Positions 8,824 to 18,309 of a stretch of 64,000 bases of DNA are shown in pieces. Position numbers and translations under genes: made by a program. How positions within the stretch are numbered: the stretch's first letter is position 1; every line of letters starts with the position of its first letter. Under the pieces are notes generated by a model, which had not been told where the DNA came from, ran no database searches, and saw nothing but the letters and a program-made list of their open reading frames with translations. Source of the stretch: Holophagaceae bacterium (GTDB lineage: Bacteria; Acidobacteriota; Holophagae; Holophagales; Holophagaceae); the NCBI GenBank assembly GCA_016710635.1, contig JADJVL010000008.1, forward strand, positions 186,001-250,000, written 5' to 3'.

Positions 8824-9116
8824 ACAATTTTTTATCCTCTTTTGTTGTTTGGAGTCTTTTAAACCTCAGGGGATTGGACGCCTGAAGCCGCCTAGACCAG
8901 AGGTCTCCTCCCTCTGAAGCCCCAGCGAGGCAGATATCAAGCCCATCTCTGTTTCCGCGTCCTCCTCCCATCCACTCACCTCACCTTGGAGCAAAATGGC
9001 GCTTCTGGCCTGCACCACGCGGAGGTGCGATTGGGCTGGTGCCCGAACCATTTTTCGAACGCAGTAGGGGAGCGGCTGCCGACTATCTCTCCAAACGGGA
9101 TGCTCTCCCATGCCCG
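8824..9116. other. noncoding interval before the tRNA fragment
   Basis: About 290 bp with a T-rich start and ordinary GC content afterwards. I see no credible gene; translations here are antisense readings of tRNA-like DNA. No 5' tRNA half (no TAGCTCAG-type D-arm) precedes the tRNA 3' fragment, which is why that fragment is not called a full tRNA. Confidence 0.5.
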
Positions 9117-9163
9117 CCTTGACACGGTAGGGGTCGGCGGTTCGAGACCGCCCGCGCCAACCA
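9117..9163 (+). pseudogene. 3' half of a tRNA-Val(GAC), attachment-site-like
   Basis: The stretch reads as the anticodon loop TTGACAC with 3' stem strand, a GGGTC variable region, a perfect five-base T-stem (GGCGG with CCGCC) around TTCGAGA, a seven-base acceptor strand and a terminal CCA. This matches the 3' half of tRNA-Val with anticodon GAC. Upstream sequence cannot form the anticodon 5' strand, D-arm or matching acceptor strand. A clean 3' tRNA fragment of this kind is what integrating elements leave as attL or attR. The intact gene would lie outside this window. Confidence 0.65.
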
Positions 9164-9332
9164 ATGAATGGTTGGGGGGGCAAGGCCGTGAGTGATCGTC
9201 CGGCCCCATGGACGGGCGGGCCTCCGGATGTCCACTTTTTAGAAATTCGTCAAGATCCAGGAAACCCGGGACCGGTTTCTTGGGACCAGCTTTCCAAACC
9301 CTCTGTGGTCAAGATTTGGGTTCTCGGTTTTC

Positions 9333-9349
9333 TTGGCATCCCGCTTGCT
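9333..9349 (+). promoter_or_regulatory. candidate sigma-54 promoter
   Basis: TTGGCATCCCGCTTGCT contains GG (9335-9336) and GC (9347-9348) exactly ten bases apart and fits TGGCAC-N5-TTGCW with one or two mismatches. It lies about 110 bp before the ATG of the Ig-domain secreted protein. No other feature was seen between the tRNA fragment and that gene. Confidence 0.4.
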
Positions 9350-9460
9350 CTCTTGTCCGTGCCGCTCCCGTGGAGTTCAGCCGGTGCGACGAGGCAGCAG
9401 AAGCACCTGAACCCTAAGTCTTCATCACCCAGCGGCTGCCGCGCAGCCCTCGGAGGCGTT

Positions 9461-10990
9461 ATGAACAAAATCCTGGTCTTCCTTCTTGTGGCCGGTTCCG
9501 CCTTTGCCGGCACGCCTTCGAGAACCGTCGCCACCCAGACCTACACCCTGCCCAAGCCCGTGGTGATCTCGTCGTTCTATGCTTCGACGCCGGTCATCAA
9601 CCAGGGCGAGTCCACGACCCTGGTCTGGAGCGTGCAGAACGCCCAGATGCTCTACCTCAACCCGGGCATCGGCTATGTCAGTGGCACGAGCCGCACCGTC
9701 AGCCCCACCGCGACGACGACCTATGTGCTCTTCGGCATGAACTCCCGGTACAGCGCCTCCGCCACCACCACCGTCACCGTGCTCGTGGATCCGATGGAGA
9801 ACTACGGCGGCCAGTTCCATCCGAACCCGATCGCCCTCGCGGACTGCCCCATGGAGTTCAAAGTCACGAAGGACATCCTCATGGGCGGCATGAAGGTTGA
9901 GCAGTTTGACGAAGCCAAGCGACTGATGGACACCTGGATGCAACAGAACTCCAGCTTCAACACCAAGAACTTCTGCCTGGGCACGGCCCACTATTTCCAC
10001 AACACCATGCCGTCGACGGCCTTCAGGAACGGTGCCCGGGCCATCAAGGTGGACCGTGGGATCACCACGGACATCATTCCCGCCACTTGGTTCGAGGACC
10101 ACAAGACGGCCTTCGGCTGGACGACGGATTTCGGCAACGCGCCCACCATCAGCGGCGTCTTCCCCGCCAACGGCGGCGTCTACATGGTGGTCAACTTCGT
10201 GCGCTGGACTCCGGTGACCACCAGTGGCGCCAGCGATACGGGTGCCCGGACCTACAGCCAGGACAGCGTGTTGCAGGTTGTGGACATCTCCACCAGCGCC
10301 TGGATCAAGGTCAGCGAGTTCGTCGCGGGCCATCGCGAGTACGTCCTGCGGGGCGCCAACCAGTTCGACAACGACGAGGAAGTGGTCAACCAGGGCCATG
10401 ACATCCGCGGGCTGCGCTTCGACGAGTACAACCAGCGTCCCATGACCTTCGGGACCCAGATGATCCTGAGCCCGATCTTCCACGACAACACCCAGCAGTA
10501 CGAGTTCCTCTACTTCGACGGGATGAACCTGGGCCTTTCGAGCGGCGCCGTGACCGTGGACGGCTACATCGCCTTCAATGGCCCGACCAGCGGCTGGGGC
10601 CTGGACAGTTCCAACAACCTCTATGCCTACACCGGCCTCACCTCCGCGCCCCAGCGCACTCCGCTGGCGAGCCTTCCCGGCACGGACCCGAACCTGGTGA
10701 CCGGCATCCTCCTGGATACCGACGGCTTCCCCCTCATCCTGGTGGACGAGACCAAGCAGAACAAGATGCTCACCAAGATCTACAAGTGGAACGGTTCGAA
10801 CCTCCAGAGCCTGCTGATCTTCGAAGGCGGCAAGGCCTACTACAAAGGTCTCGAGCTTATGGACGGGAAAGCCACGACCTGTGATGGCATCTGCGGCCTG
10901 GCGATCGTCAACCCTGCGAATGAAAACGCCTATGGCGCCGCCCGGGTTTCCATCAACGCCAAGGGCAAGCTGATCCTGAGCACCTACTAG
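9461..10990 (+). CDS. secreted protein with N-terminal bacterial Ig-like domain
   Basis: 509 residues. The start has a GGAGG site five bases ahead and a clear signal peptide (MNKILVFLLVAGSAFAG). Residues about 30-110 form one Ig-like unit of the same kind repeated in the lipoproteins at 11.2-14.5 and 48.9-55.6 kb (STTLVWSVQNAQMLYLNPG, then TATTTYVLF). The remaining ~400 residues are Trp-, Tyr- and Asn-rich with two CxxxC-like pairs and look like an extracellular beta-rich domain that I cannot name. It is a single-gene unit ended by a strong terminator, probably surface or secreted. A longer reading upstream lacks a ribosome site and runs through the tRNA fragment. Confidence 0.7.
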   Translation: MNKILVFLLVAGSAFAGTPSRTVATQTYTLPKPVVISSFYASTPVINQGESTTLVWSVQNAQMLYLNPGIGYVSGTSRTVSPTATTTYVLFGMNSRYSASATTTVTVLVDPMENYGGQFHPNPIALADCPMEFKVTKDILMGGMKVEQFDEAKRLMDTWMQQNSSFNTKNFCLGTAHYFHNTMPSTAFRNGARAIKVDRGITTDIIPATWFEDHKTAFGWTTDFGNAPTISGVFPANGGVYMVVNFVRWTPVTTSGASDTGARTYSQDSVLQVVDISTSAWIKVSEFVAGHREYVLRGANQFDNDEEVVNQGHDIRGLRFDEYNQRPMTFGTQMILSPIFHDNTQQYEFLYFDGMNLGLSSGAVTVDGYIAFNGPTSGWGLDSSNNLYAYTGLTSAPQRTPLASLPGTDPNLVTGILLDTDGFPLILVDETKQNKMLTKIYKWNGSNLQSLLIFEGGKAYYKGLELMDGKATTCDGICGLAIVNPANENAYGAARVSINAKGKLILSTY

Positions 10991-11009
10991 CCCCCCGTAC
11001 CCATGCCAG

Positions 11010-11037
11010 AAGGAAGCCCCCGAAAGGGGGCTTCCTT
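11010..11037 (+). terminator. intrinsic terminator
   Basis: A 12-bp perfect stem (AAGGAAGCCCCC with its complement) closed by a GAAA tetraloop, 20 bp past the stop of the Ig-domain protein gene and followed by GCGTTT. Confidence 0.85.
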
Positions 11038-11070
11038 GCGTTTCACATTGCCCCGGGGCGCCCGGGGAAC

Positions 11071-11103
11071 GCGGGGAATGCCTGGAAGGGCTCCATTCCC
11101 CGC
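11071..11103 (+). repeat. inverted repeat upstream of the Ig/Kelch lipoprotein gene
   Basis: GCGGGGAATG and CATTCCCCGC are perfect complements 13 bases apart, about 50 bp before the start codon and just ahead of a TATCTT -10-like element near 11114. It could be an operator or leader structure. Function is unknown. Confidence 0.35.
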
Positions 11104-11152
11104 CCAGTTCCGTTATCTTCCGGGAATCCCTGATGTGATCGTGGAGGTCCAG

Positions 11153-14100
11153 TTGCGCTTCAAGACACCGTCGGTTTCCCCGGCCCTGGCATTCCTGTTT
11201 CTGTTCCTGGCCTTGGCGTGCGGTGGGGGCGGTGGTGGTGGCGGAACCACGACCCCGCCGCCGGCCACCCCGCCTGTCATCGCCGCCTTCACCGCGACGC
11301 CGCCCACCGTCACGGCGGGACAGGCCAGCACCCTCGCCTGGACCGTCACCGGAGCCTCCGCGCTGAGCCTCAACCAGGGCATCGGCGCCGTGAGCGGGAC
11401 CGCGCTGGCCGTGAGCCCCGCGGCCACGACCACCTACACCCTCACCGCCACCGGACCCGGAGGCACCGCCACCGGCGCCGCCACGGTCACCGTCGTCCCG
11501 GCCCCCGCCATCGCTTCCTTCACCGCGGCCCCCGGAACCGTGTCCGCCGGGGGCAGCGGCATCCTGACGGCGACCTTCACCAATGGCACGGGCAGCGTCG
11601 ACAATGGCATCGGCGTGGTGGCGAGCGGAGTCGGAGTCAGCACGGGTGCCCTCGCCGCGAGCCGGACCTACACCCTCACCGTCACCAACGCCGCCGGCGC
11701 CACGACCACCCGCACGGCGACCGTGGAGGTGACCGCGGTCAGCGTCAGCCCGGTCCTGCCCGCGAGCCCGGTCCGCACCACCGGGACCACCACGACCTTC
11801 ACGGCGACCGTCGGGGGCACGCCGGACACCACCCTGGTCTGGTCCGCCTCCGCGGGAGCCATCACCCAGGCCGGCGTCTGGACCGCCCCCGCCACTCCGG
11901 GAACCGCCACCATCACCGCCGCCAGCACCGCGCATCCCGCCACCACCGCCAGCACCCTCGCCACCGTCGTGTCCGCGCCGGCGATCACGGGCTTCAGCGC
12001 CGCCCCGGCCACCGTCGCCCCGGGCGCCGCTTCGACCCTGACCGCCGTCTTCAGCAACGGCTCGGGCACCGTGGACAACGGCATCGGCTCCGTGATCAGC
12101 GGCGTCGGCGTGGCCACGGGTCCCCTCGCCGCCAGCCGGACCTACACCCTGACGGTGACGAACGCGGCGGGCACCGCGGCGTCGGCCTCCACCACCGTGA
12201 CCGTGGGCAGCGACGTCGAGATCCTCGCCTTCACCGCCACCCCGGCCACCCTCACCGCCGGCGAAAGCGCCACCCTCGCGCCCACCTTCGTCAACGCCGC
12301 CTCCGCCAGCATTGACGGCGGCGTCGGCGCCGTGATCAGTGGCGCGACCTATGCGGTGACCCCCGCCGCCACCAGGACCTACACCCTGACGGCCCTGGGT
12401 TCCGGGGGCCCGGTGACCCGGACCGCCACCGTCACCGTGGTGGCGGCCCCGGTGATCACCGCCTTCACCGCCGCACCCGCCCTGGTGGCCACCGGCGGCA
12501 GTGCCGTCCTCACCGCCACCTTTTCCAGCGGGACCGGGGCCGTGGACGCGGGCATCGGCCCGGTGGCCAGCGGCGTGGGCGCGCCGACGGGCCCCCTCGC
12601 CGCCACGGTGACCTACACCCTGACGGTGACCAACGCCGCGGGCCGGTCCACCACCGCCACCGCCACGGTGACGGTCCTGGACCCGCCCGCGAGCCTCGTC
12701 TACGGCACCAACCCGGCCTCCTACCCCAGGACGCTGCCCATTCCCGCCAACGCGCCCACCAGCTCCGGGGGCCTGGTCGCGTCCTACGCCGTGCTGCCGG
12801 CCCTGCCGGCGGGCCTGGTCCTGGACCCGGGGACCGGCGTGATCTCGGGAACGCCCACCACCCTCACCGCCACGGCGGTCTACACCATCACCGCGGCCAA
12901 TGCCGCGGGCAGCACCACCGCGGGCCTCACCCTGACGGTGGTGGAAGCGCCCCCCAGGGCCCTGACCTACACCTTCATGACCTCGACCTACACCACCGGC
13001 AACACGATCCCCGCGAACCTGCCCCAGAGCGCCGGCGGACCCGTCCTCAGCTACGCTGTCGCTCCCGCCCTCCCGACGGGCCTCGGCCTCAACACCGGCA
13101 GCGGGGCCATCACCGGCACGCCCACGGCAATCACCCCCCAGGCCATCTATACCGTCACCGCCACAAACCTCGCGGGCAGCACCACAGCGGACCTCAGCAT
13201 CAAGGTGGTCCCGCCGGGCCCCACGATCACCCTCCAGCCCCTGGATGCCAGCGGCATCTTCGGCGGGACCGCCACCTTCACCGTCGCCGCGACGGGCGCC
13301 ACGGCCCTCACCTACCAGTGGCAGAAGGATGGCGTGCCCATCGGCGGCGCCACCGGCCCGAGCCACACCACGCCGCCCCTTTCGGGCGCCGACCAGGGCG
13401 CCCGGTTCCGGGCCCTGGTCTTCGACGCCTACGGCAGCCAGGACACGAGCACAGAGGCCCTGCTGACGGTGACCGGGGTCTTCGTCCCGGCGGGAGTCAT
13501 GGGCAGCGCCCGGGCCGGCCACGCCGCCGTGGCCCTGGCGGACGGGAAGGTGCTCCTCTCCGGCGGGTACAGCGGCATCACCTATCTCGCCAGTTCGGAA
13601 GCCTACGACCCCACCACGGGCCTTTTCACCACCAAGGGCGCCATGTCCATCGGCCGGGTCGGCCACACGGCCACCCTCCTACCCAATGGAAAGGTCCTGA
13701 TCGCCGGCGGCGCCGGCGGCTTCGGCTACGCCGCCACCGCCGAACTCTTCGACCCCGCCACGGGCCAGTTCACGCCCACCGGCGGCATGGCCTCGGCGCG
13801 GGCGGGCCATACCGCCACGCTGCTGCCCAGCGGCAAGGTCCTGATCGCCGGCGGCTTCACGGGCGCCCTCTACCTGGACGGCGCCGAGCTCTACGATCCG
13901 GCCACGGGCTTCTTCACCCCCACCGGCAGCCTGGGCTCGCCCCGGGTCGGTCTCACGGCGACCCTGCTCCCCAACGGCAAGGTCCTGGTCGCCGGCGGCC
14001 GGAACGGCAACACCTACCACGCCACCGCCGAGCTCTACGATCCGGCCACGGGCCTCTTCACCGCCACCGGCGGGATGGGCGGCGTGCGCAGCGGGCACAG

Positions 14101-14494
14101 CGCCTCCCTGCTCGGCAACGGCAAGGTGCTGCTGGCGGGGGGCAGCACCACCGGCGCCACCGGCGGCAGCCTCGCTTCAGCGCTGCTCTACGACCCCGCC
14201 GCGGGGACCTTCGCCCCGACCGGTCCCCTGGCGGTGGCGCGTTCGGGCCACACGGCCACGCTCCTCGCCGACGGCAAGCTCCTCGTCGCCGGCGGCGTGA
14301 ACAACGACCCCTTCACCAGCGCGGAACGCTATGACCCTGGCACCGGCTCCTTCCTGACCGCCGACAGCCTGGGAACGGCGCGCTCCTTCCATGCCGCCAC
14401 GGCCCTGCCCGGCGGCAAGGTGCTCGTCACGGGCGGGTTCAACACCAACGCCAGCACGAGCGCCCTCGCCAGCGCCGAGCGCTACGAACCCTGA
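11153..14494 (+). CDS. lipoprotein with Ig-like repeats and a Kelch/galactose-oxidase-like propeller
   Basis: About 1113 residues. I choose the TTG at 11153 because GGAGG precedes it by five bases and it gives a lipoprotein signal (FLFLALAC followed by a glycine run). Order: about five or six Ig-like units of ~85 residues with the pattern TxTAGxSxTLxxxF, TYTLTVTN and AG; two putative-Ig (He_PIG-like) units marked by LPAGLxLxxxxGxIxGTP; one Ig unit containing YQWQKDGV; then seven or so Kelch-like units with RAGHTATLLPNGKVLIAGG and YDPATGxF. Such proteins are outer-surface adhesins or matrix components. Ligand unknown. Its last 13 bp overlap the convergent DUF1289 gene. Confidence 0.8.
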   Translation: MRFKTPSVSPALAFLFLFLALACGGGGGGGGTTTPPPATPPVIAAFTATPPTVTAGQASTLAWTVTGASALSLNQGIGAVSGTALAVSPAATTTYTLTATGPGGTATGAATVTVVPAPAIASFTAAPGTVSAGGSGILTATFTNGTGSVDNGIGVVASGVGVSTGALAASRTYTLTVTNAAGATTTRTATVEVTAVSVSPVLPASPVRTTGTTTTFTATVGGTPDTTLVWSASAGAITQAGVWTAPATPGTATITAASTAHPATTASTLATVVSAPAITGFSAAPATVAPGAASTLTAVFSNGSGTVDNGIGSVISGVGVATGPLAASRTYTLTVTNAAGTAASASTTVTVGSDVEILAFTATPATLTAGESATLAPTFVNAASASIDGGVGAVISGATYAVTPAATRTYTLTALGSGGPVTRTATVTVVAAPVITAFTAAPALVATGGSAVLTATFSSGTGAVDAGIGPVASGVGAPTGPLAATVTYTLTVTNAAGRSTTATATVTVLDPPASLVYGTNPASYPRTLPIPANAPTSSGGLVASYAVLPALPAGLVLDPGTGVISGTPTTLTATAVYTITAANAAGSTTAGLTLTVVEAPPRALTYTFMTSTYTTGNTIPANLPQSAGGPVLSYAVAPALPTGLGLNTGSGAITGTPTAITPQAIYTVTATNLAGSTTADLSIKVVPPGPTITLQPLDASGIFGGTATFTVAATGATALTYQWQKDGVPIGGATGPSHTTPPLSGADQGARFRALVFDAYGSQDTSTEALLTVTGVFVPAGVMGSARAGHAAVALADGKVLLSGGYSGITYLASSEAYDPTTGLFTTKGAMSIGRVGHTATLLPNGKVLIAGGAGGFGYAATAELFDPATGQFTPTGGMASARAGHTATLLPSGKVLIAGGFTGALYLDGAELYDPATGFFTPTGSLGSPRVGLTATLLPNGKVLVAGGRNGNTYHATAELYDPATGLFTATGGMGGVRSGHSASLLGNGKVLLAGGSTTGATGGSLASALLYDPAAGTFAPTGPLAVARSGHTATLLADGKLLVAGGVNNDPFTSAERYDPGTGSFLTADSLGTARSFHAATALPGGKVLVTGGFNTNASTSALASAERYEP

Positions 14495-14667
14495 TTAGAA
14501 GGCCCCGCAGGGGGCGGCGCAAAGACGCCGCCCCCCAGGCCGCCGGGCCAGGCCGAGAAATCCCGGGGCGTGCGGCGGCACCCGAGGCAGCGGCCGTCGT
14601 CGCCCAGGGCGCAGACGCGGATGCAGGGGCCTGGCCCCTCCTGGCCATCTGCCGAGCCACCCGACAT
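14482..14667 (-). CDS. DUF1289-family small zinc-ribbon-like protein
   Basis: 61 residues with PCIRVC (Cys 15 and 19) and CLGC (Cys 27 and 30) followed by RRTPRDFSAW, the hallmark arrangement of DUF1289 proteins; the four cysteines probably bind a metal. The biochemical role of the family is not established. The ATG overlaps the end of the preceding Omp85 reading in TGATG, implying translational coupling. Its 3' end overlaps the convergent Kelch lipoprotein gene by 13 bp. Confidence 0.75.
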   Translation of the reverse strand: MSGGSADGQEGPGPCIRVCALGDDGRCLGCRRTPRDFSAWPGGLGGGVFAPPPAGPSNQGS

Positions 14668-17600
14668 CAGAACTGGAATCCCGCGGAGATGAGCACGCCG
14701 TGCAGTTCCGTCTCGCGCTCCTCCCGGCTCCGGGCCTTCCCGAAGATGCGCTTCACGTCCGCGGCGTATTCGATCTTGATGGGGATGCCGAGCTTGAAGA
14801 TTAGGCCGAGGCCCAGTGCGGTGCGGAAGGGAGGATATGGGGCCGCGGTCTTCGCCGGGGTGCCGGGAGCCGGCTCTCCCGGCGCGCAGGGATCTCGTAG
14901 ACCTGTCCCGAATCGCACGAAGGCCTCCCCACAACCAAGGGAAAATGGACCGGGAAGCGGTACTCGATGTTGATCAAGGGCCAAGCCCTGGCCGCCCAGT
15001 GGAGTCAGCGCCGTGACCTGATTTGCCGTCCGGCCAGACCATCTGTAATTCCGGCCCGTTGCCGGGTCGAGGATCAGGCATCGCAGGCGCGGGCCAAGGG
15101 AGTCTGGCTCCACGCCTCGGTGGGTGAAATGGCCGCCGGCGAAAAACCGCTCAGATAGCGGGAAGTTTTCGGCAGACGGCGGTGGTCGAGCCGGCGACCC
15201 CGAGCCTCACTCCCAGCACCACGACGCCGGCGGCGGCGTTATAGCCGATCGGCCAGTTCCACTGGTGGCGAACGTCCAGCTTCACAAAGCTGCTGTTGGT
15301 GGAAGTCCCAAACAACTGGTTGGCCAGCTCCAGCTTTACGGTGAACAAGGTGCCCCGGGTTGGGTCGAAGGAACTGTCCCTCTTGTCCCGGATGAACCGG
15401 ACGAATGGAGCCGAGATGATCACGCGCCCATCGGGAATTTTCGCCGACTTGAACAGGTCGCTCTTGAATTGAGCGGCGATCGCCTCGACAGGTTCAATGC
15501 GGCTCCGTACTTCCACTCTTTCGTATCGATGGCCGACCTGCACCGTGCGTTGGAGATCAAGGTTCCAATCGAAGGTGTTGACCACGCGCCGCTTCGGCAC
15601 TTCATAGACCGATTGGCGCTCCACGATGTAAGCCGCTTCGACCCGGTACTGGACACGGTCTGGAATCCAATTCCCAAGGAAGGCCGGAGAAAACCGGGGA
15701 TCCGAGTATCCGAGGGAATAGATATCCACGGAACGCGCAAATTCTCCGGTCGGAAAGAGCTTCCGCAGGCCTTCGCTGTTGATAGTGGCGTCCCCCGCCC
15801 GGATGCCGAAATCCACGCTGCGGCCCATGCCGCCCACGTTCAGGCGCTGCACGCCGGTGCCGAAGTGGTAGCCCTGGCTGCGGTCATAGCCGAAGGAGTG
15901 GCTGAGGACCCACGGGTTCCGCTCGACGAGCTTGAGGGCCAGGCTGCCTTCGTCCTGCTCCGACAACGCCTCCAGGCTCACCCGCTGGAAGGCGCCGAGG
16001 TTGGCGATCCGAGCCTGGGCCTGGCCAAGGCCCGCGGGGGAGAGCGGCTTGCCCGGCTCGAGTTCGGCTTCCCGGAGGACCGCCCGGGCCCGGGTGTTGT
16101 CGCTGCCCTGCACCACCAGCCGCTCGACCTGGGCCTTGGGCGCGTCCGGGATGGTCAGCTGGATCCGCAGGCTGCCGCCGTCCTCCTGGAAGTCCAGGTC
16201 CTCCCGGGGCTTCTGGACGCCGAGGGAGGAGAGCCGGGCGCGCATGGCGGCCACCGCCAGCACCAGGTCGCCCTTCACGTACGGGATGGGGCGATCGGTC
16301 TTGAAGACGAGGGTCGTGACTCCTTCCGCCGCCGGACGCCGTTCGATGCGGGCGCGGATGCCCGCGGTGAGGGGGCGATCGCTTTCGAAGACCCGCACGC
16401 TGCCGTCCGCGGGCTCCAGGTCCCGCTGCCGGGGCGGGCGGTCCCCGAGGAGGGGCAGGAGATCCTCGCCGAAGGCCCAGGCATCCAGTTGGGGATCGTC
16501 CGGCAGGCCGACCTGGAGCTCCGTGAGTTCCCGCTGCGGCCCTTCCTTGATGATGAAGGTCTGGCTCCACCGGCCCCGCTCCAGCAAAGGGACCGCGCGG
16601 CGCACGCGGATCTCGCTGTAGCCCCGGCGCAGATAGTGGGCCTTGATGCGGTCCTCCAGCCCCTGGAGCAGGTCCGGATTCGCCTTGGGCACCCCCACGC
16701 CCCAGAAGCCCAAGGGCAGGTTCGCCGCCTTCTGCAGATCCTTCTCCGGGATCGCCTCGTTCCCTTCGAAGCGCACTTCCGAAAGGACCACCGGCGCCCC
16801 GGGCTTCATGAGGTAGGTGACGCGGACCCTTTCGGGACGCTCCGCGGTGCCCTCCAGGATGTCCCGCCGGTGGGACACCACCGGATCGAGGTAGCCCCGG
16901 TTGCGGAGGTTGCGGAAGATCCGCCGGTCGCCTTCGTCCAGCAGCTCCGGGCCGTAGCGCTCCGCCCGGGCGAGGGGCGCGAGCTCGGCGATGCCGCCAA
17001 AGCCCAGAGTGGCGCCCTCCGCCTTCAGCTCCACCACCGGGCCCGGATCCACCTGCAGGCGCAGGGTGCCATCCGGCTGATATTGGAACTCGGCGCGCCA
17101 TTCGTAGCGGTGATCCTTCAGGAAGCGCTTCCGGAGCCGTGCGAGGGCTTCACGGCGGAAGGTGAGCGTCCAGAGCGTCTGCCCGGGGACGGCCTCCACG
17201 AGCTTCCAGAGCCTCGCCTCCCCGTAGGGCCCAGCCCGGCCGTCGAGGGCCAGGCGAAGGATGCGCGCCGGCGCACCCCGCCGGAGGGTGATGGCGAGGC
17301 CGGCGCCCTGGGCGGCCTCGGCGAGGGCGACGGTGGCCGCGGGATAGCCTTCGGCGCGGAGCATCTGCTCGGCCCGGTCCCGCCACGCTTCCCGGCGGGC
17401 CGCGCCGGCGCGGATGCCGCGGCGGAGTTCAGGCAGGATCCGCCGGTACTCCTTCCGCGTGCCTGGCCCATCGTCTGAGATGGTCCAGCTCTTCAGCAAT
17501 GGCCAGGGAACGACCCGGATCCGGCCGACGGAGCCAGCCGGGCCCGCCTCGAAGGCGCTCTGGACGTCGCGGAAGCGGTCCGTGGCCCGCACCGCCGAAA

Positions 17601-17841
17601 CCGCCACGGCGAAGCTCGCCTGGTCCTGGAAGCGGCCGGCGGCGGCGCGGGCATAGGCCTGATCGTCCCGGTCCCCGCCTTCCACGACCAGTTGGAGGCT
17701 CGGAGCCTGGGGAGCCTTGGGGACCGGCGGGGTCCGCGGCGGGATCGGAGCCTGGGCCTGGACGGGCGTCTGAAGCGCGACGAGGAGCACCCCACGCGCC
17801 AGGCATGTTGCCGTCACGGGGGCTCGGGCGCGGATGCCCAT
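14667..17841 (-). pseudogene. Omp85-family (BamA/TamA-like) outer-membrane protein, frameshifted near its 3' end
   Basis: The intact part (17841 to about 15165) gives a signal peptide and several POTRA-like units, including one with LSEVRFEGNEAIPEKDL and a last one with VERLVVQGSDNTRARAVL, then barrel strands (SFGYDRSQGYHFGTG, RDKRDSSFDPTRGTL). Near 15165 the frame shifts by one. The next frame carries the diagnostic loop SERFFAGGHFTHRGVEPDSLGP, and further shifts near 14975 and 14885-14920 are needed to recover INIEYRFPV, DSGQVY and the final strands ending in GFQF at 14670. The restored protein would be about 1055 residues. Family members insert or export proteins at the outer membrane. Indels may be decay or sequence error. 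It follows a STAS gene by 10 bp. Confidence 0.72.
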
Positions 17842-17851
17842 GGCACCGGGT

Positions 17852-18187
17852 TCAGAAGGCGGCGAGGGACTCTTCCTCGGTGTCCTTCACGTCGAAGACC
17901 GAATGGAGGCTGGTCATCGTGATCAGGCTGAAGATGCGGCTGTTCATGCCGCAGATCTTCAGCTCCCCGCCCTTGTTCTTGATGCTGGTGAAACAGCCCA
18001 CCAGTTCGCCGACGCCGGACGAGTCGAGGTAGCTGACCTTCGAGAAGTTGATGAGGACCTTGCGAGAGCCCTGGTCCAGGGTGGTGCGCACGGCCTCGCC
18101 CAGCTCCTGATCGCCGTCCCCCAGGGTGATCTTGCCCTCGGGGTAGAGGATCGTGACGTCGTTGTGGGTGCGGGTGGTCATTTTCAT
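17852..18187 (-). CDS. STAS-domain anti-sigma factor antagonist
   Basis: 111 residues matching the SpoIIAA/RsbV fold: an N-terminal strand pair (VTILYPEGKITLG), the LDSSGVGEL loop carrying the phosphorylatable serine, and a C-terminal helix. Such proteins bind anti-sigma kinases or act in partner-switching signalling. I start at the ATG with GAGG six bases ahead; in-frame codons upstream lack a ribosome site. No partner kinase gene is adjacent. The gene is divergent from a receiver-domain protein gene and heads the Omp85-DUF1289 group. Confidence 0.85.
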   Translation of the reverse strand: MKMTTRTHNDVTILYPEGKITLGDGDQELGEAVRTTLDQGSRKVLINFSKVSYLDSSGVGELVGCFTSIKNKGGELKICGMNSRIFSLITMTSLHSVFDVKDTEEESLAAF

Positions 18188-18309
18188 GGGCATCCTCGCG
18201 GGTTGTTCCGGGAGTGTAGCAACCCGGGAACGCAAGGCAATAGCACTCACTGATTTCCGCCGATATGCTGCCTCTTCGGACTCCCGCCAGCCCTGAGCGA
18301 ACCTCCCCC

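Noticed and set aside
8997..9163. Complete tRNA gene
   Set aside because: A TGGCGC near 8996 could mimic the 5' acceptor strand but is about 165 bp from the CCA and there is no D-arm or anticodon stem pairing.
8866..9209. Minus-strand readings containing a GAGGLEPPTPTVSR segment
   Set aside because: This is the familiar false protein produced by translating tRNA 3' ends in the antisense direction; the DNA is the tRNA-Val fragment.
9164..9460. In-frame upstream extension of the Ig-domain secreted protein
   Set aside because: It begins inside the tRNA fragment, lacks a ribosome site, and would bury the clear signal peptide at 9461.
9425..13666. Very long minus-strand open frame opposite the Ig/Kelch genes
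   Set aside because: Arg/Gly/His-rich low-complexity product with no ribosome site; it is an antisense shadow of high-GC repeat genes.
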